A DNA stretch of 64,000 nucleotides from SLRI01 sp964576715 (GCA_964576715.1 CAZNWE010000003.1:37023-101022), one strand, 5' to 3'; positions 50,908-59,964 are shown, numbered from the stretch's first letter. Translations and numbers: made by a program. The notes: generated from the letters alone by a model not told the origin.

Positions 50908-51084
50908 CCGGCAAGGAGGGTTGACCGGCAAGGAGGGTNNNNNNNNNNNNNNNNNNNNNNNNNNNNNNNNNNNNNNNNNNNNNNNNNNNNNNNNNNNNNN
51001 NNNNNNNNNNNNNNNNNNNNNNNNNNNNNNNNNNNNNNGACCGGCAAGGAGGGTCGACCGGCAAGGAGGGTCGACCGGCAGCGG
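50895..51084. repeat. 17-bp tandem repeat on both sides of the assembly gap
   Basis: Unit CAAGGAGGGTTGACCGG, copies at 50895-50911, 50912-50928 and a partial copy to 50938. After the gap, partial GACCGG, then copies at 51045-51061 and 51062-51078 with TCGACC instead of TTGACC. Each unit contains AAGGAGG, a perfect Shine-Dalgarno core. True copy number is hidden by the gap. Confidence 0.9.
50939..51038. other. Assembly gap of 100 N
   Basis: Exactly 100 unresolved bases, the standard length used for gaps of unknown size. It lies inside the 17-bp tandem repeat, so the repeat almost certainly caused the break. Confidence 0.98.
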
Positions 51085-51103
51085 CGGCCGCCCCGGGGGG
51101 CGC

Positions 51104-51547
51104 TCAGGAACCGCCGGTGCGGGTGTTGAAGTTCTGCCGTACGTTGCGCCTCTCGCCGCTCATCGCGATCGGCTCGAGCGAGCCGTCGCTCATCCGGGCG
51201 AAGGTGAAGTCGCGCTCGGCAAAGCCCTGGCAGCTGATCGCCCCGGTCAGGGGCACCAGCTCCTGCTCCTGGCGCATGCTCTCGTCGCGCCAGAAATAGC
51301 GGAGGCGCATCACCACCTCGTCCTCACCCTCCTCGAGCACCGTCGCCTGGGTGATCGTGCGGATCGCCGGTGCGGTGCACATGCCACCGTTCTCGGTCGC
51401 CCGACCGAGGTAGAAGCGCTCGATCGGCCACTGCAGCCCGGGTACGCCGGCCACGGCCGGGCCTTCGATCGCGCAGCCGGCGAGCAGGACGACGGTGACG
51501 AGTGCCGCCGCGGCCCGCGTCGTGGTGCGGCTGGCTGGTCTGGACAT
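51104..51547 (-). CDS. Small lipoprotein, unknown family
   Basis: 147 residues. Signal with lipobox LAGC (AALVTVVLLAGC). The mature part has two cysteines (GGMCTAPAI and AISCQGFAE) that could form a disulfide, beta-rich sequence (EVVMRLRYFWRDESM), and ends RRNVRQNFNTRTGG. ATG at 51545-51547 with GGAGAGAAGG upstream. It follows the histidine kinase gene closely on the other side of the stop (24-bp spacing, kinase ends 51571), so the kinase and lipoprotein may be one unit, the lipoprotein perhaps a periplasmic accessory sensor (inference). Confidence 0.6.
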   Translation of the reverse strand: MSRPASRTTTRAAAALVTVVLLAGCAIEGPAVAGVPGLQWPIERFYLGRATENGGMCTAPAIRTITQATVLEEGEDEVVMRLRYFWRDESMRQEQELVPLTGAISCQGFAERDFTFARMSDGSLEPIAMSGERRNVRQNFNTRTGGS

Positions 51548-51570
51548 GCCTTCTCTCCAATGCACCCTGC

Positions 51571-52986
51571 TCAGGCGGCGGCGCGGCTCAGCACCGCCGG
51601 CAGTCGCACCCCGAATGTCGTCCCCTGGTCGCCGGTTGCCAAGAGCTCGACCTCGCCGCCATGGGCCCGGGCGATCTCGCGGCTGATCGCGAGCCCGAGA
51701 CCGCTGCCGTTCTGCGAGGTCGAGGCGGCGAACGGCTCGAACAGCCGCTCCTGCACGGCGGCCGGCAGCCCCGGTCCGGTATCGGCGATCTCGACCACCA
51801 CATCCGGCCCAGCCGGACGGCTGCCGAAGCGCAGCCGGCCGCCCTCCGGGAGCACCGCGAGCGCGTTCTTGGCGAGATTGAGAAACAGCCGATGCAGCTG
51901 ATCGGGATCGCCGCGGACCATGATCGCCGCCGGGATCGCGTTCTCGACAACGCGGCCGGCCGGCGCTTCGAGGTCGCCCAGGACCTCGTCGATCAGCGCC
52001 CCGAGGGCGACCGTGCCGGTGCGTGGCCGCACCGGCCGGCTGCGGGCGAAATCCAGGGTGTCCTGGCAGAGCCGGATCGCCCGCTCGAGGGTCTGGATCA
52101 GCTTGGGTGCGACCGCGCGCACCGCCGGATCGTCGCTGCGCTCGAGCCGGTCGGAAACCAGGAGTGCCGTGCCGAGAATGTTGCGCAGGTCGTGGTTCAG
52201 CTTGCTCACCGCCTCGCCCAGCGCCGCCAGCCGGGTCTTCTGCGCCAGCGCCTGCTGCAGATCGCGAGTCATCGCAACCAGCTCGCGATCGACGATGCCG
52301 ATCTCGTCCGGGCGCGGCGACGGCGGCACCACCAGGCTCTGGTCCTCGGGCTGGCGGCGGAAACGGGCGAGCCGCTCGGTGATGTCACCGAGCGGCTGGA
52401 CGATGAGCCAGCGCAACGCCAGGAACAGCAGTCCGCCGACGATCACCGACAGGGCCAGGGAGAGCATGAGAATGCGCCAGGCGTAGTCGGTCATCGCCGC
52501 ATAGAGCGGCAGCTCGGTCAGCGTGACCTCGACCTCCGTGCCGAACGCCATGGGCGAGGGGCCCTGTACCCTGATAACCCGCTGGCCGCGATGGTAAAGG
52601 GTGCCGAGCGCCTCGCCGACCAGCGTCATCCAGCCGGTCGCGTCGAGCCGCACGTCGAGGTCCACCGGCGCCTCGAGGCCGAGCATCAGCACCGGCTCGC
52701 CGCGGACGATGGTGACCGACAGCACGCCGGCATGGCTCAGCAAGGCGTCCTCGATCGCCGGCGGTGGTCGGGTGCCGGCCGCGGTCGGGGCGATGGTGGC
52801 GAGGTGTGCCGCGGCGATCCGCTCCTCGAGGAAGACCTGGCGAAACCGGGCGATCGACGGGACGAAGATCAGCACCTCGCCGAGCAGCAGGAACGCCACG
52901 GTCAAGAGCAGCAGCCGGGCCGAGAGCGAGCGCCCGAGCGGCGGACGACCGAACGGCGGACGATCCGTCGCGCCCGGTTCGCTCAT
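51571..52986 (-). CDS. Orphan sensor histidine kinase
   Basis: 471 residues. Membrane helix (about 23-43), periplasmic sensor (about 45-165), second helix (about 170-192), HAMP-like linker, DHp with His 265 in SKLNHDLRNILGTALL, and ATPase with NLAKNALAVLPEGG, ADTGPGLPAAV and GSGLGLAIS. The H-box NHDLRN is of the type seen in HisKA-like kinases near regulators of unknown input. No response regulator gene lies nearby. ATG at 52984-52986. Confidence 0.9.
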   Translation of the reverse strand: MSEPGATDRPPFGRPPLGRSLSARLLLLTVAFLLLGEVLIFVPSIARFRQVFLEERIAAAHLATIAPTAAGTRPPPAIEDALLSHAGVLSVTIVRGEPVLMLGLEAPVDLDVRLDATGWMTLVGEALGTLYHRGQRVIRVQGPSPMAFGTEVEVTLTELPLYAAMTDYAWRILMLSLALSVIVGGLLFLALRWLIVQPLGDITERLARFRRQPEDQSLVVPPSPRPDEIGIVDRELVAMTRDLQQALAQKTRLAALGEAVSKLNHDLRNILGTALLVSDRLERSDDPAVRAVAPKLIQTLERAIRLCQDTLDFARSRPVRPRTGTVALGALIDEVLGDLEAPAGRVVENAIPAAIMVRGDPDQLHRLFLNLAKNALAVLPEGGRLRFGSRPAGPDVVVEIADTGPGLPAAVQERLFEPFAASTSQNGSGLGLAISREIARAHGGEVELLATGDQGTTFGVRLPAVLSRAAA

Positions 52987-53076
52987 GCGGCGGCCGGCGG
53001 CGTTCGTCCCGGCCCCGGCCGCTGCGAACGGTGGCTCGCAGCCTCACGCTCTCGTCGCTCCATCCGACCTTCCGGC

Positions 53077-53940
53077 TCATGATCCGCTGTCGTTCACGGC
53101 CCAGTCATAGCGGTACGCATCAATCGCCTCAACGGCCGCCAGCAGGGTCGCCGTCTCGGCCCGTGAATAACGGCGCAAATGAGCGAGCACGGCCGGCTCG
53201 CTGCCGCCGAAATCCGCCTGGAACCAGTCGTAGATGCGCGACGCGGTGAGCTGCTTGCCGGCGAAGCGGCGCTCGACCAGGGCGACGCCCCGCGGATGGT
53301 TGACATAGGCGGCGGCACCGCTCTCCAGCAGCGCCTCGAGCCGGCTTGCGGTGAATGGCTCGGGCTGCAGGTTGGGGCAGCCGAGAGAGGCGCAGTTGAC
53401 CGCATAGTGGATGCGCGGGTCCTGCCAGATCGGGCGGAGGATCCGGTGCTCGATCGCGTCGAGCGACAGCGCCTCGCCGGCGACCTCGACCAGCGGCTTC
53501 TGCCACGGGCCGCGGCTGAAGAAGCCGGGCGAGATGTCGATGTCGCGAATGCTCGCCACCGGGTAGTGATCGACCACCACCTTCAGGGTCAGCGCGTTGT
53601 AGAAGTTGATCCAGTAGGCCATTTGCTCGGGCCGGGCGAGGCGATCCGGGTCGACGGCCTCGAGTGCTCGGACATAGCCGTCGAGCGCCGGCCGTGCCTC
53701 GGCGCGCAGCGCGGCGTAGCGGACCCGATTGATGCCGTCGTCGTGGCGGGTCAGGTAGCGCTCGAGCAGTGCCGCGTAGGGACCGTGGTCGACCTGCCGC
53801 GTCGAGGCCGGGTCGTGCGCCGTCCAGCGCGGCCAGAGCTCGGCCCGCGGTGCGGCCGCCGCCGGCGCTGCGCGGAGGGCGAGGGTCGGCGCGGCCAGCG
53901 TCGCGGCGAGCGCCGCCGGCAAGGCGAGGCGGGCGCGCAT
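53077..53940 (-). CDS. DUF547 domain exported protein
   Basis: 287 residues from ATG 53938-53940. Signal peptide (LALPAALAATLAAPTLALRA). The DUF547 core is clear: QMAYWINFYNALTLKVVVDH, then SIRDIDISPGFFSRGPWQKP, LSLDAIEHRILRPIWQDPRI and HYAVNCASLGCPNLQPEPF with the conserved Cys pair, then IYDWFQADFGG. Function of the family is unsettled; the invariant Asn, His and Cys pattern suggests an enzyme of papain-like/transglutaminase type. Divergent from rpmH. Confidence 0.85.
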   Translation of the reverse strand: MRARLALPAALAATLAAPTLALRAAPAAAAPRAELWPRWTAHDPASTRQVDHGPYAALLERYLTRHDDGINRVRYAALRAEARPALDGYVRALEAVDPDRLARPEQMAYWINFYNALTLKVVVDHYPVASIRDIDISPGFFSRGPWQKPLVEVAGEALSLDAIEHRILRPIWQDPRIHYAVNCASLGCPNLQPEPFTASRLEALLESGAAAYVNHPRGVALVERRFAGKQLTASRIYDWFQADFGGSEPAVLAHLRRYSRAETATLLAAVEAIDAYRYDWAVNDSGS

Positions 53941-54099
53941 CGGCACGGCGGCAGACAGTGCTGGAGCAGGCGGTGCAGGCGACAAGCTACGCCTCCGAGG
54001 TTGTTTGACAGGCCGGTTCCGCCCGCTTATGTGTGCCGCCCGGTCGGTATTGCGCCGTCCGGCATGCCTTGCCATCTGCCGATAACGAGGATTTGACCC

Positions 54100-54234
54100 G
54101 TGAAGAGAACGTACCAGCCGAGCCGGCTCGTGCGCAAAAGGCGCCACGGCTTTCGCGCGCGCCTCGCCACGGTCGGCGGTCGACGGGTGCTGCGCGCCCG
54201 CCGCGCCAAGGGCCGCAAGCGGCTGAGCGCCTGA
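54100..54234 (+). CDS. rpmH: 50S ribosomal protein L34
   Basis: 44 residues, starting GTG (54100): MKRTYQPSRLVRKRRHGFRA, then a basic core ending AKGRKRLSA. L34 is small, very basic and nearly invariant. GAGGA lies about ten bases upstream. First gene of rpmH-rnpA-yidD-yidC. Confidence 0.97.
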   Translation: MKRTYQPSRLVRKRRHGFRARLATVGGRRVLRARRAKGRKRLSA

Positions 54235-54271
54235 CCGGCCCCGGCAGCGTCACGCAGCGCCCGGTGTCGAT

Positions 54272-54721
54272 CTGCTCGCCCGCCTCGTCAAGCGTCGGGA
54301 CTTCCTCCGATGTGCCCGCGGCCGCAAGGCCGTGCGGCAGCCGTTCGTCCTGCAGATGGCGCGGCAGCCGGAAGAACCCCCCGCAGCCGAGCCCGCCGCC
54401 GACCCCGAGGGCGCGCCAGAGGGCCAGCCAGCAGCCCCGGCCGATCGGGTCCGGGTCGGCTTCACCGCGTCCCGCAAGATCGGCAACGCGGTCGCTCGCA
54501 ACCGGGCCAAGCGCCGGCTGCGCGAGGCGGCGCGACACGTCATGCCGGGCCGGGTGGTCGCCGGTCACGACTACGTGCTCGTCGCCCGGACGGCCGTGCT
54601 GACATGGCCCTATGCCGACCTCGAAGCCGACTTGGCGGCCGCCCTGATGGACTTGGCGCGAGCCCGCGGGCACCGCACGCCGCCACCGGACGAGCGACCG
54701 TCGCCAGGCTCGCCACGCTGA
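54272..54721 (+). CDS. rnpA: Ribonuclease P protein component (non-canonical start)
   Basis: About 149 residues from CTG 54272. RnpA N-terminal similarity (RLVKRRDFLRCARGRK) precedes the first GTG (54332); between the in-frame TGA upstream and 54332 there is no ATG, GTG or TTG, so a CTG (54272-54274) or similar codon must start it. RNase P signature RKIGNAVARNRAKRRLREAA is intact. A Pro/Ala/Glu-rich insert of about 30 residues (PEEPPAAEPAADPEGAPEG) lies between the first and second strands, longer than usual. Subunit of the tRNA 5'-processing RNase P. Confidence 0.9.
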   Translation: MLARLVKRRDFLRCARGRKAVRQPFVLQMARQPEEPPAAEPAADPEGAPEGQPAAPADRVRVGFTASRKIGNAVARNRAKRRLREAARHVMPGRVVAGHDYVLVARTAVLTWPYADLEADLAAALMDLARARGHRTPPPDERPSPGSPR

Positions 54722-55044
54722 TCGATCAGGCACTCAGCCTGCCGCTGCAGGCGCTGGTGCTGCTCTACCGCTATTTGATCTCGCCGTTCGTGCCACCTGC
54801 CTGCCGCTACGTTCCGACCTGCTCGGCCTACGCCCTCGAGGCGCTGCGCCGCCACGGGGCGCTGCGCGGCGGCTGGCTCGCCACCCGGCGCCTGCTGCGC
54901 TGCCAGCCGTGGGGCGGGTCGGGCTACGATCCGGTGCCGCCGCGCCGAGACCCGGCCGGCGCCGCCAACACCACGCCGGCTGGCCATGCGGTGGCCTGTT
55001 GCCACCTGCCGGACGCGTCGGAACCACACGGTCAGCTTCGATGA
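54718..55044 (+). CDS. yidD: Membrane protein insertion efficiency factor YidD (possible CTG start)
   Basis: 108 residues if it starts at CTG 54718, overlapping the rnpA stop as CTGA. An in-frame ATG at 54604 would overlap rnpA by 118 bp. Family core: YRYLISPFVPPACRYVPTCS, AYALEALRRHGALRGGWLAT, RRLLRCQPWGGSGYDPVP, all typical. It works with YidC in inner-membrane insertion. The C-terminal tail (about 25 residues) beyond YDPVP is variable. Its stop overlaps the yidC ATG (ATGA). Confidence 0.85.
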   Translation: MIDQALSLPLQALVLLYRYLISPFVPPACRYVPTCSAYALEALRRHGALRGGWLATRRLLRCQPWGGSGYDPVPPRRDPAGAANTTPAGHAVACCHLPDASEPHGQLR

Positions 55045-56810
55045 CAGACCAAAAGAACCTCATCCTCGCCATCGTCTTCTCGGTCGGCATCATCCTGCTC
55101 TTCCAGGTGTTCTACGAGATGCCGCGGCTGCGCGAGCAGGAACGGCTGCGCGAGCTGCAGGAGGTGACGCAGACCGAGCGCGACGCGACCATCCGCCCCA
55201 CCCCGGCCACCGAGGGGCCGGCGATCGAGGGGCCAGCCCCCGGCGCGGCCGATCTCGGTGGCGCGCTCGACCCGGGCGTCGGCCTCGACCCCACCACCGG
55301 CCGCGCGGCGGCCCTCGCCGAACGGCCGAGGGTCGCCATCGACAACGGCCGGGTGCACGGCTCGGTGGCGCTGCAGGGCGGGCGCATCGACGACATCACG
55401 CTCGCCGATTATCTGCAGTATATCGGCCCCGACTCGCCCGAGGTCGAGCTCTTCAACCCGTCGGGCAGCCGGGCGCCCTACTTCGCCGAATTCGGCTGGG
55501 TCGGCACTGGCGACGTGACCCTGCCCGACGGCGACACCTTGTGGCAGGCCACGGGTGAGCGGCTGACCGCCGACCAGTCGCTCGATTTCCGCTGGGACAA
55601 CGGCGAGGGGTTGGTCTTCACCAAGCGGATCAGCCTGGATCCCGACTACATGTTCGAGATCGAGCGGTCGGTCGAGAACCAGAGCGGCGAGCCGGTCACG
55701 CTCTACCCTTACGGCCTTTTGACCCGCTGGCCGACGCCGGACATCATGGGCTTCTTCATCCTCCACGAGGGCCCGATCGGCGTGCTCGACGGCACGCTGA
55801 AGGAGATCGACTACTCCACCCTGGCGGGCGGCGAGCCGCAGAGCTTCAGCAGCACCGGCGGTTGGCTGGGCTTCACCGACAAGTACTGGCTGGGGGCGCT
55901 GATCCCCGACCAGGGCGAGGCGATCGAGGCCAATTTCCGCCACACCCTGCGGGGTGCCGAGGACCGCTACCAGATCGATTATCTGGGCCAGGCCCGGGTG
56001 ATTCCGCCGGGCGAGCGGATCACCGTGACCGACCGCTTGTTCGCCGGTGCAAAGGAGGTCCGGCTGCTCGACCTCTACAGCGAGCGCTACGGCATCCCGC
56101 TGTTCGACCGCGCCGTCGACTTCGGCTGGTTCTACTTCCTCACCAAGCCGATCTTCCACGTGCTGACCTGGCTCTACGCCATCCTCGGCAATTACGGGCT
56201 CGCCATCCTGGCGCTCACCCTGATCGTCAAGCTGCTGTTCTATCCCCTGGCCAACAAGTCCTACCGATCGATGAGCCAGATGAAGAAGCTGCAGCCGGAG
56301 ATGGTCAAGCTGCGCGAGCGCTACGAGAACGACAAGCAGAAGATGCAGCAGGAGCTGATGGCGCTCTACAAGCGCGAGAAGGTCAACCCGCTGGCCGGCT
56401 GCCTGCCGATCCTGATCCAGATCCCCGTCTTCTTCGCCCTCTACAAGGTGCTGTTCGTCTCGATCGAGATGCGCCATGCGCCGTTCTTCGGCTGGATCCA
56501 GGACCTTTCGGCGCCGGATCCGACCAGCATCTTCAACCTGTTCGGCCTCTTGCCGTTCGGCGTGCCGGCCTTCCTGATGATCGGCGTCTGGCCGCTGTTG
56601 ATGGGCGTCACCATGTTCCTGCAGTTCAAGTTGAACCCGCAGCCGGCCGATCCGATCCAGGCCAAGGTGATGATGTTCCTGCCGCTCATCTTCATCTTCC
56701 TGTTTGCCACCTTCCCGGCCGGCCTGGTGATCTACTGGACTTGGAACAACATCCTCTCGATCGCCCAGCAATGGCTGATCATGAAGCGGATGGGCGTCAA
56801 GGCCGGATGA
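55041..56810 (+). CDS. yidC: Membrane protein insertase YidC
   Basis: 589 residues, five-to-six-helix Gram-negative YidC. N-terminal helix (LILAIVFSVGIILLFQVFY) plus a large periplasmic P1 domain (about 60-370), then the insertase core with FGWFYFLTKPIFHVLTWLYA, KKLQPEMVKLRERYENDKQK, KREKVNPLAGCLPILIQIPV and FFALYKVLFVSIEMR. ATG overlaps yidD stop, so rpmH-rnpA-yidD-yidC is a tight operon. Essential for insertion of many inner-membrane proteins. Confidence 0.97.
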   Translation: MTDQKNLILAIVFSVGIILLFQVFYEMPRLREQERLRELQEVTQTERDATIRPTPATEGPAIEGPAPGAADLGGALDPGVGLDPTTGRAAALAERPRVAIDNGRVHGSVALQGGRIDDITLADYLQYIGPDSPEVELFNPSGSRAPYFAEFGWVGTGDVTLPDGDTLWQATGERLTADQSLDFRWDNGEGLVFTKRISLDPDYMFEIERSVENQSGEPVTLYPYGLLTRWPTPDIMGFFILHEGPIGVLDGTLKEIDYSTLAGGEPQSFSSTGGWLGFTDKYWLGALIPDQGEAIEANFRHTLRGAEDRYQIDYLGQARVIPPGERITVTDRLFAGAKEVRLLDLYSERYGIPLFDRAVDFGWFYFLTKPIFHVLTWLYAILGNYGLAILALTLIVKLLFYPLANKSYRSMSQMKKLQPEMVKLRERYENDKQKMQQELMALYKREKVNPLAGCLPILIQIPVFFALYKVLFVSIEMRHAPFFGWIQDLSAPDPTSIFNLFGLLPFGVPAFLMIGVWPLLMGVTMFLQFKLNPQPADPIQAKVMMFLPLIFIFLFATFPAGLVIYWTWNNILSIAQQWLIMKRMGVKAG

Positions 56811-56907
56811 TGCGGAGGACAGCGACAGGTGGGCGAACTGACGTGCCCCGCGCCCCCTCGATAGCTGGCTGCGGTGTGGGCAGGGGCATCCTCGCCACGG
56901 TCTTGTC

Positions 56908-57441
56908 ATGACCGCCGAACGGGTCGTCCCCCTGTTCGCCGCGGCGGCGATTGCGCAGCGGATCGACGAACTCGGGGCCGACATCGCCGGGAACGTACCG
57001 CGTGACGTGACCGTGGTCGGGCTGCTCAAGGGTGCCTTCATGTTCGCGGCCGATCTCATCCGCGCCCTCGACCGGCACGGGCTGGAGCCGCGGGTCGAGT
57101 TCCTCCAGGTCAGCTCCTACGGTCTGGAGACCGAGAGCAGCGGCCGGGTCAAGGTCATCGGTGGCATGCCGGAGACCGCCCTGGGCAAGGACGTGCTGTT
57201 GATCGACGACATCCAGGACACCGGCCGGACCCTGGCGTTCACCGCCGAGCTGTTGCGCTCGCACGGCGCGCGGCGGGTCTGGAGTGCTGCCCTTCTCGAC
57301 AAGCCGTCGCGGCGCGTCGTGCCGTTCGATGTCGACTTCATCGGCTTCGAGATCGAGGACGTCTTCGTCGTCGGCTACGGCATCGACTACGCCGAGCGCT
57401 ACCGGCACCTGCCCTTTATCGGCCGTGTCGAGCAGGGCTGA
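56908..57441 (+). CDS. hpt: Hypoxanthine phosphoribosyltransferase
   Basis: 177 residues. PRPP-binding motif LLIDDIQDTGRTLAFTAELL, plus VVGLLKGAFMFAADLIRALD at the N-terminus and the flexible-loop region LQVSSYGLETESSGRVKV. Salvages hypoxanthine (and guanine) to nucleotides. It lies between yidC and engB, where alphaproteobacteria usually have engB next to yidC, so this is a local insertion in the order. It overlaps the next gene by 17 bp. Confidence 0.9.
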   Translation: MTAERVVPLFAAAAIAQRIDELGADIAGNVPRDVTVVGLLKGAFMFAADLIRALDRHGLEPRVEFLQVSSYGLETESSGRVKVIGGMPETALGKDVLLIDDIQDTGRTLAFTAELLRSHGARRVWSAALLDKPSRRVVPFDVDFIGFEIEDVFVVGYGIDYAERYRHLPFIGRVEQG

Positions 57442-58081
57442 GCCCGAGGCCGACGCGGCGGCGCTCGCCGAGACGGCGCGCCTGCTCTTCGCGCGGCCGC
57501 CCCGCTTCATGCTCGGGGTTGCCCGGCTCGACCAGCTGCCCGAGGCGGCCGGCCCCGAGGTCGCCATCGCCGGTCGCTCGAACGTCGGCAAATCCAGCCT
57601 GATCAACGCGCTCACCGGCCGCACCGATCTCGCCCGGATCTCGAACACCCCCGGTCGCACCCAGGAGCTCAACTATTTCGAGCTCGACGGCCGGCTGCGC
57701 CTGGTCGATCTGCCGGGCTACGGCTACGCCAAGGCGCCCAAGGCCAAGGTCGAGGCCTGGACCGAGCTCGTCTTCGCCTTTTTGCGCGGCCGGCCGACGC
57801 TCCGGCTCGTCGTGCTGCTGATCGACGGCCGGCACGGCCTGAAGCCCGTCGACGAGGAAGCCATGGCGCTGCTCGGCAAGGCGGCGGTGCCGTTCGTGGT
57901 GGTGCTGACCAAGGCCGACCTGGTGAAGCCGGCCGAGCTGGCGCGGCTGGTCGCCGCGACCGGCGCCGCGTTGGCGCGGAAGCCGGCGGCCTGGCCCGAG
58001 GTCTTCGTCAGCAGTGCGAAGGAGCGGCGCGGGCTCGATGCCTTGCGCACGCTGATGGCCGGGCTCCTGGCGCCCGCCTGA
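57425..58081 (+). CDS. engB: Ribosome-biogenesis GTPase EngB/YsxC
   Basis: 218 residues from GTG 57425, overlapping the hpt stop by 17 bp. G motifs: G1 GRSNVGKSSLINALTG, G3 LVDLPGYGYAKA, G4 LTKADLV, G5-like SSAKERRG. Typical entry is FARPPRFMLGVARLDQLPEA. Essential GTPase for 50S assembly. Confidence 0.95.
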   Translation: MSSRAEPEADAAALAETARLLFARPPRFMLGVARLDQLPEAAGPEVAIAGRSNVGKSSLINALTGRTDLARISNTPGRTQELNYFELDGRLRLVDLPGYGYAKAPKAKVEAWTELVFAFLRGRPTLRLVVLLIDGRHGLKPVDEEAMALLGKAAVPFVVVLTKADLVKPAELARLVAATGAALARKPAAWPEVFVSSAKERRGLDALRTLMAGLLAPA

Positions 58082-58109
58082 GAGACGAAGGGGAAGGGGG
58101 AGGGGAGCC

Positions 58110-59024
58110 ATGGTCGTCAGGCCCGATCCGAATGCGACCGACAAGGGTGCCGTCGCCGATACGCTGATCGAGGCACTGCCCTATATGCGCCGCCATCACG
58201 GTGCGACCTTCGTCATCAAGTATGGCGGTCACGCCATGGGCGAGGAGCACCTGGCCAAGGACTTCGCCCGCGACGTCGTGCTCCTGAAGCAGGTCGGCAT
58301 CAACCCGGTGGTCGTCCACGGCGGCGGGCCGCAGATCAAGGCGATGCTCGACCGGCTCGCGATCAAGAGCGACTTCGTCGACGGGCTCCGGGTCACCGAC
58401 GCCGCCACCGTCGAGGTCGTCGAGATGGTCCTCGCCGGCAAGATCAACAAGGAGATCGCCGGGGCCATCCAGGCCGCCGGCGGCAAGGCTGTCGGCATCT
58501 CCGGCAAGGATGCCGGCCTGATCACCGCCGAGCGGCTGCAGCGCAAGCGCCGCGACCCCGAGAGCAGCATCGAGGCGGTGATCGACCTCGGCTTCGTCGG
58601 CGAGCCCCAGGCGGTCGACCCCACCATCCTCGAGCTCCTGGCCCGCTCCGAGTTCATCCCGGTGGTGGCGCCGGTGGGCGCCGGCAAGGACGGCCATACC
58701 TACAACATCAACGCCGACACCGCCGCCGGGGCGATCGCCGGCGCGCTCGCGGCCAAGCGCCTGTTGATGCTCACCGACGTCAAGGGTGTCCTCGACCAGA
58801 CCGGCAACCTGCTCTCGCTGCTCGGCCTCGCCGAGGTCCGCAGGCTCATCGCCGACGGCACCATCCACGGCGGCATGATCCCCAAGGTCGAGACCTGCAT
58901 GGCCGCGATCGAGGCCGGCGTCGGTGCCGCCACCATATTGGACGGCCGCGTCCCCCACGCCCTGCTGCTCGAGCTGTTCACCGAACACGGCATCGGGACC
59001 CAAATTCGCAGAGCGGCAGAGTAG
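58110..59024 (+). CDS. argB: Acetylglutamate kinase
   Basis: 304 residues. Second step of arginine synthesis. Motifs: TFVIKYGGHAMGEEHLAKDF, VVVHGGGPQIKAMLDRL, AIQAAGGKAVGISGKDAGL, YNINADTAAGAIAGALAAKR and the C-terminal arginine-binding region HALLLELFTEHGIGTQI. ATG at 58110 with a GGGGAGGGGAG site upstream. Cluster order engB-argB is common in alphaproteobacteria. Confidence 0.96.
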   Translation: MVVRPDPNATDKGAVADTLIEALPYMRRHHGATFVIKYGGHAMGEEHLAKDFARDVVLLKQVGINPVVVHGGGPQIKAMLDRLAIKSDFVDGLRVTDAATVEVVEMVLAGKINKEIAGAIQAAGGKAVGISGKDAGLITAERLQRKRRDPESSIEAVIDLGFVGEPQAVDPTILELLARSEFIPVVAPVGAGKDGHTYNINADTAAGAIAGALAAKRLLMLTDVKGVLDQTGNLLSLLGLAEVRRLIADGTIHGGMIPKVETCMAAIEAGVGAATILDGRVPHALLLELFTEHGIGTQIRRAAE

Positions 59025-59163
59025 GGAAGGCGAGATGCGAGGCCGATGATCGGCCCCGCAGCACCCCCGACGAGGAAGGCGAGCGCCGTGTCGAGCCTTG
59101 ACGAATGCTGAAGGGTATCCGGTACCGGTTACCGGCGAGCCGCCGCCCGCGGCGGGCGCGCCG

Positions 59164-59964
59164 ATGATGCGCCGCTTTCCGCCGGAACGGATCGTCTGCC
59201 TGACCGAGGAGACCGTCGAGACCCTCTACCTCCTCGGCGAGCAGGCGCGGATCGTCGGCGTCTCCGGCTATGCGGTGCGGCCGCCCGAGGTCCGGCGCGA
59301 AAAGCCGCGTGTCGCCGCCTTCACCTCGGCCGACACCGCCAAGATTCTCGCCCTTGAGCCCGACCTCGTGCTCACCTTCTCCGACCTGCAGGCCGACATC
59401 GCCGCCGCCCTGATCCGCGCCGGCGTCGCCGTCCACGCCTTCAACCAGCGCGACATCGCCGGCATCCTGGCGATGATCCGCACCACGGGCGCGCTGGTCG
59501 GGGCCGCCGGCGCGGCCGACCGTCTCGCCGCCGGCTACGCAGCGCGATTGCGGGCGCTCGCCGCCAGCCACGACGGCCGCCCACGGCCCAGGGTCTATTT
59601 CGAGGAATGGGACGACCCGCTGATCTCGGGCATCGGCTGGGTGTCGGAGCTGATCGGCATTGCCGGCGGCCGCGATGTCTTTGCCGAGCGCGCCCGGGCC
59701 GGTGCCGCCAGGGACCGCATCGTCGGCGCCGAGGACGTCATCGCGGCGGCCCCGGACCTGATCCTCGCCTCCTGGTGCGGCAAGAAGGTGCGCCCGGAAA
59801 GGATCGGTGCCCGGCCGGGCTGGGCGGCGATCCCGGCGGTCGACCGCGGCCGCATCGTCGAGATCAAGTCGCCGCTCATCCTGCAACCCGGGCCCGCCGC
59901 CCTCACCGACGGCCTCGATGCCATCCGCGCCGCGCTTGCCGGGCCTGCCGGCGACGCGGTCTAG
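59164..59964 (+). CDS. Cobalamin-binding/BtuF-like protein without signal peptide
   Basis: 266 residues from ATG 59164 (a TTG at 59098 is an alternative). Periplasmic-binding-protein fold of the BtuF type: ERIVCLTEETVETLYLLGEQ, then RIVGVSGYAVRPPEVRREKP, PDLVLTFSDLQADIAAALIR, HAFNQRDIAGILAMIRTTGA, RVYFEEWDDPLISGIGWVSE and AAIPAVDRGRIVEIKSPLIL. No signal peptide is visible, as in many of its alphaproteobacterial relatives, so location is unclear. No ABC partner lies nearby. Ligand is unknown; iron-chelate or cobalamin binding is the family suggestion. Confidence 0.8.
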   Translation: MMRRFPPERIVCLTEETVETLYLLGEQARIVGVSGYAVRPPEVRREKPRVAAFTSADTAKILALEPDLVLTFSDLQADIAAALIRAGVAVHAFNQRDIAGILAMIRTTGALVGAAGAADRLAAGYAARLRALAASHDGRPRPRVYFEEWDDPLISGIGWVSELIGIAGGRDVFAERARAGAARDRIVGAEDVIAAAPDLILASWCGKKVRPERIGARPGWAAIPAVDRGRIVEIKSPLILQPGPAALTDGLDAIRAALAGPAGDAV

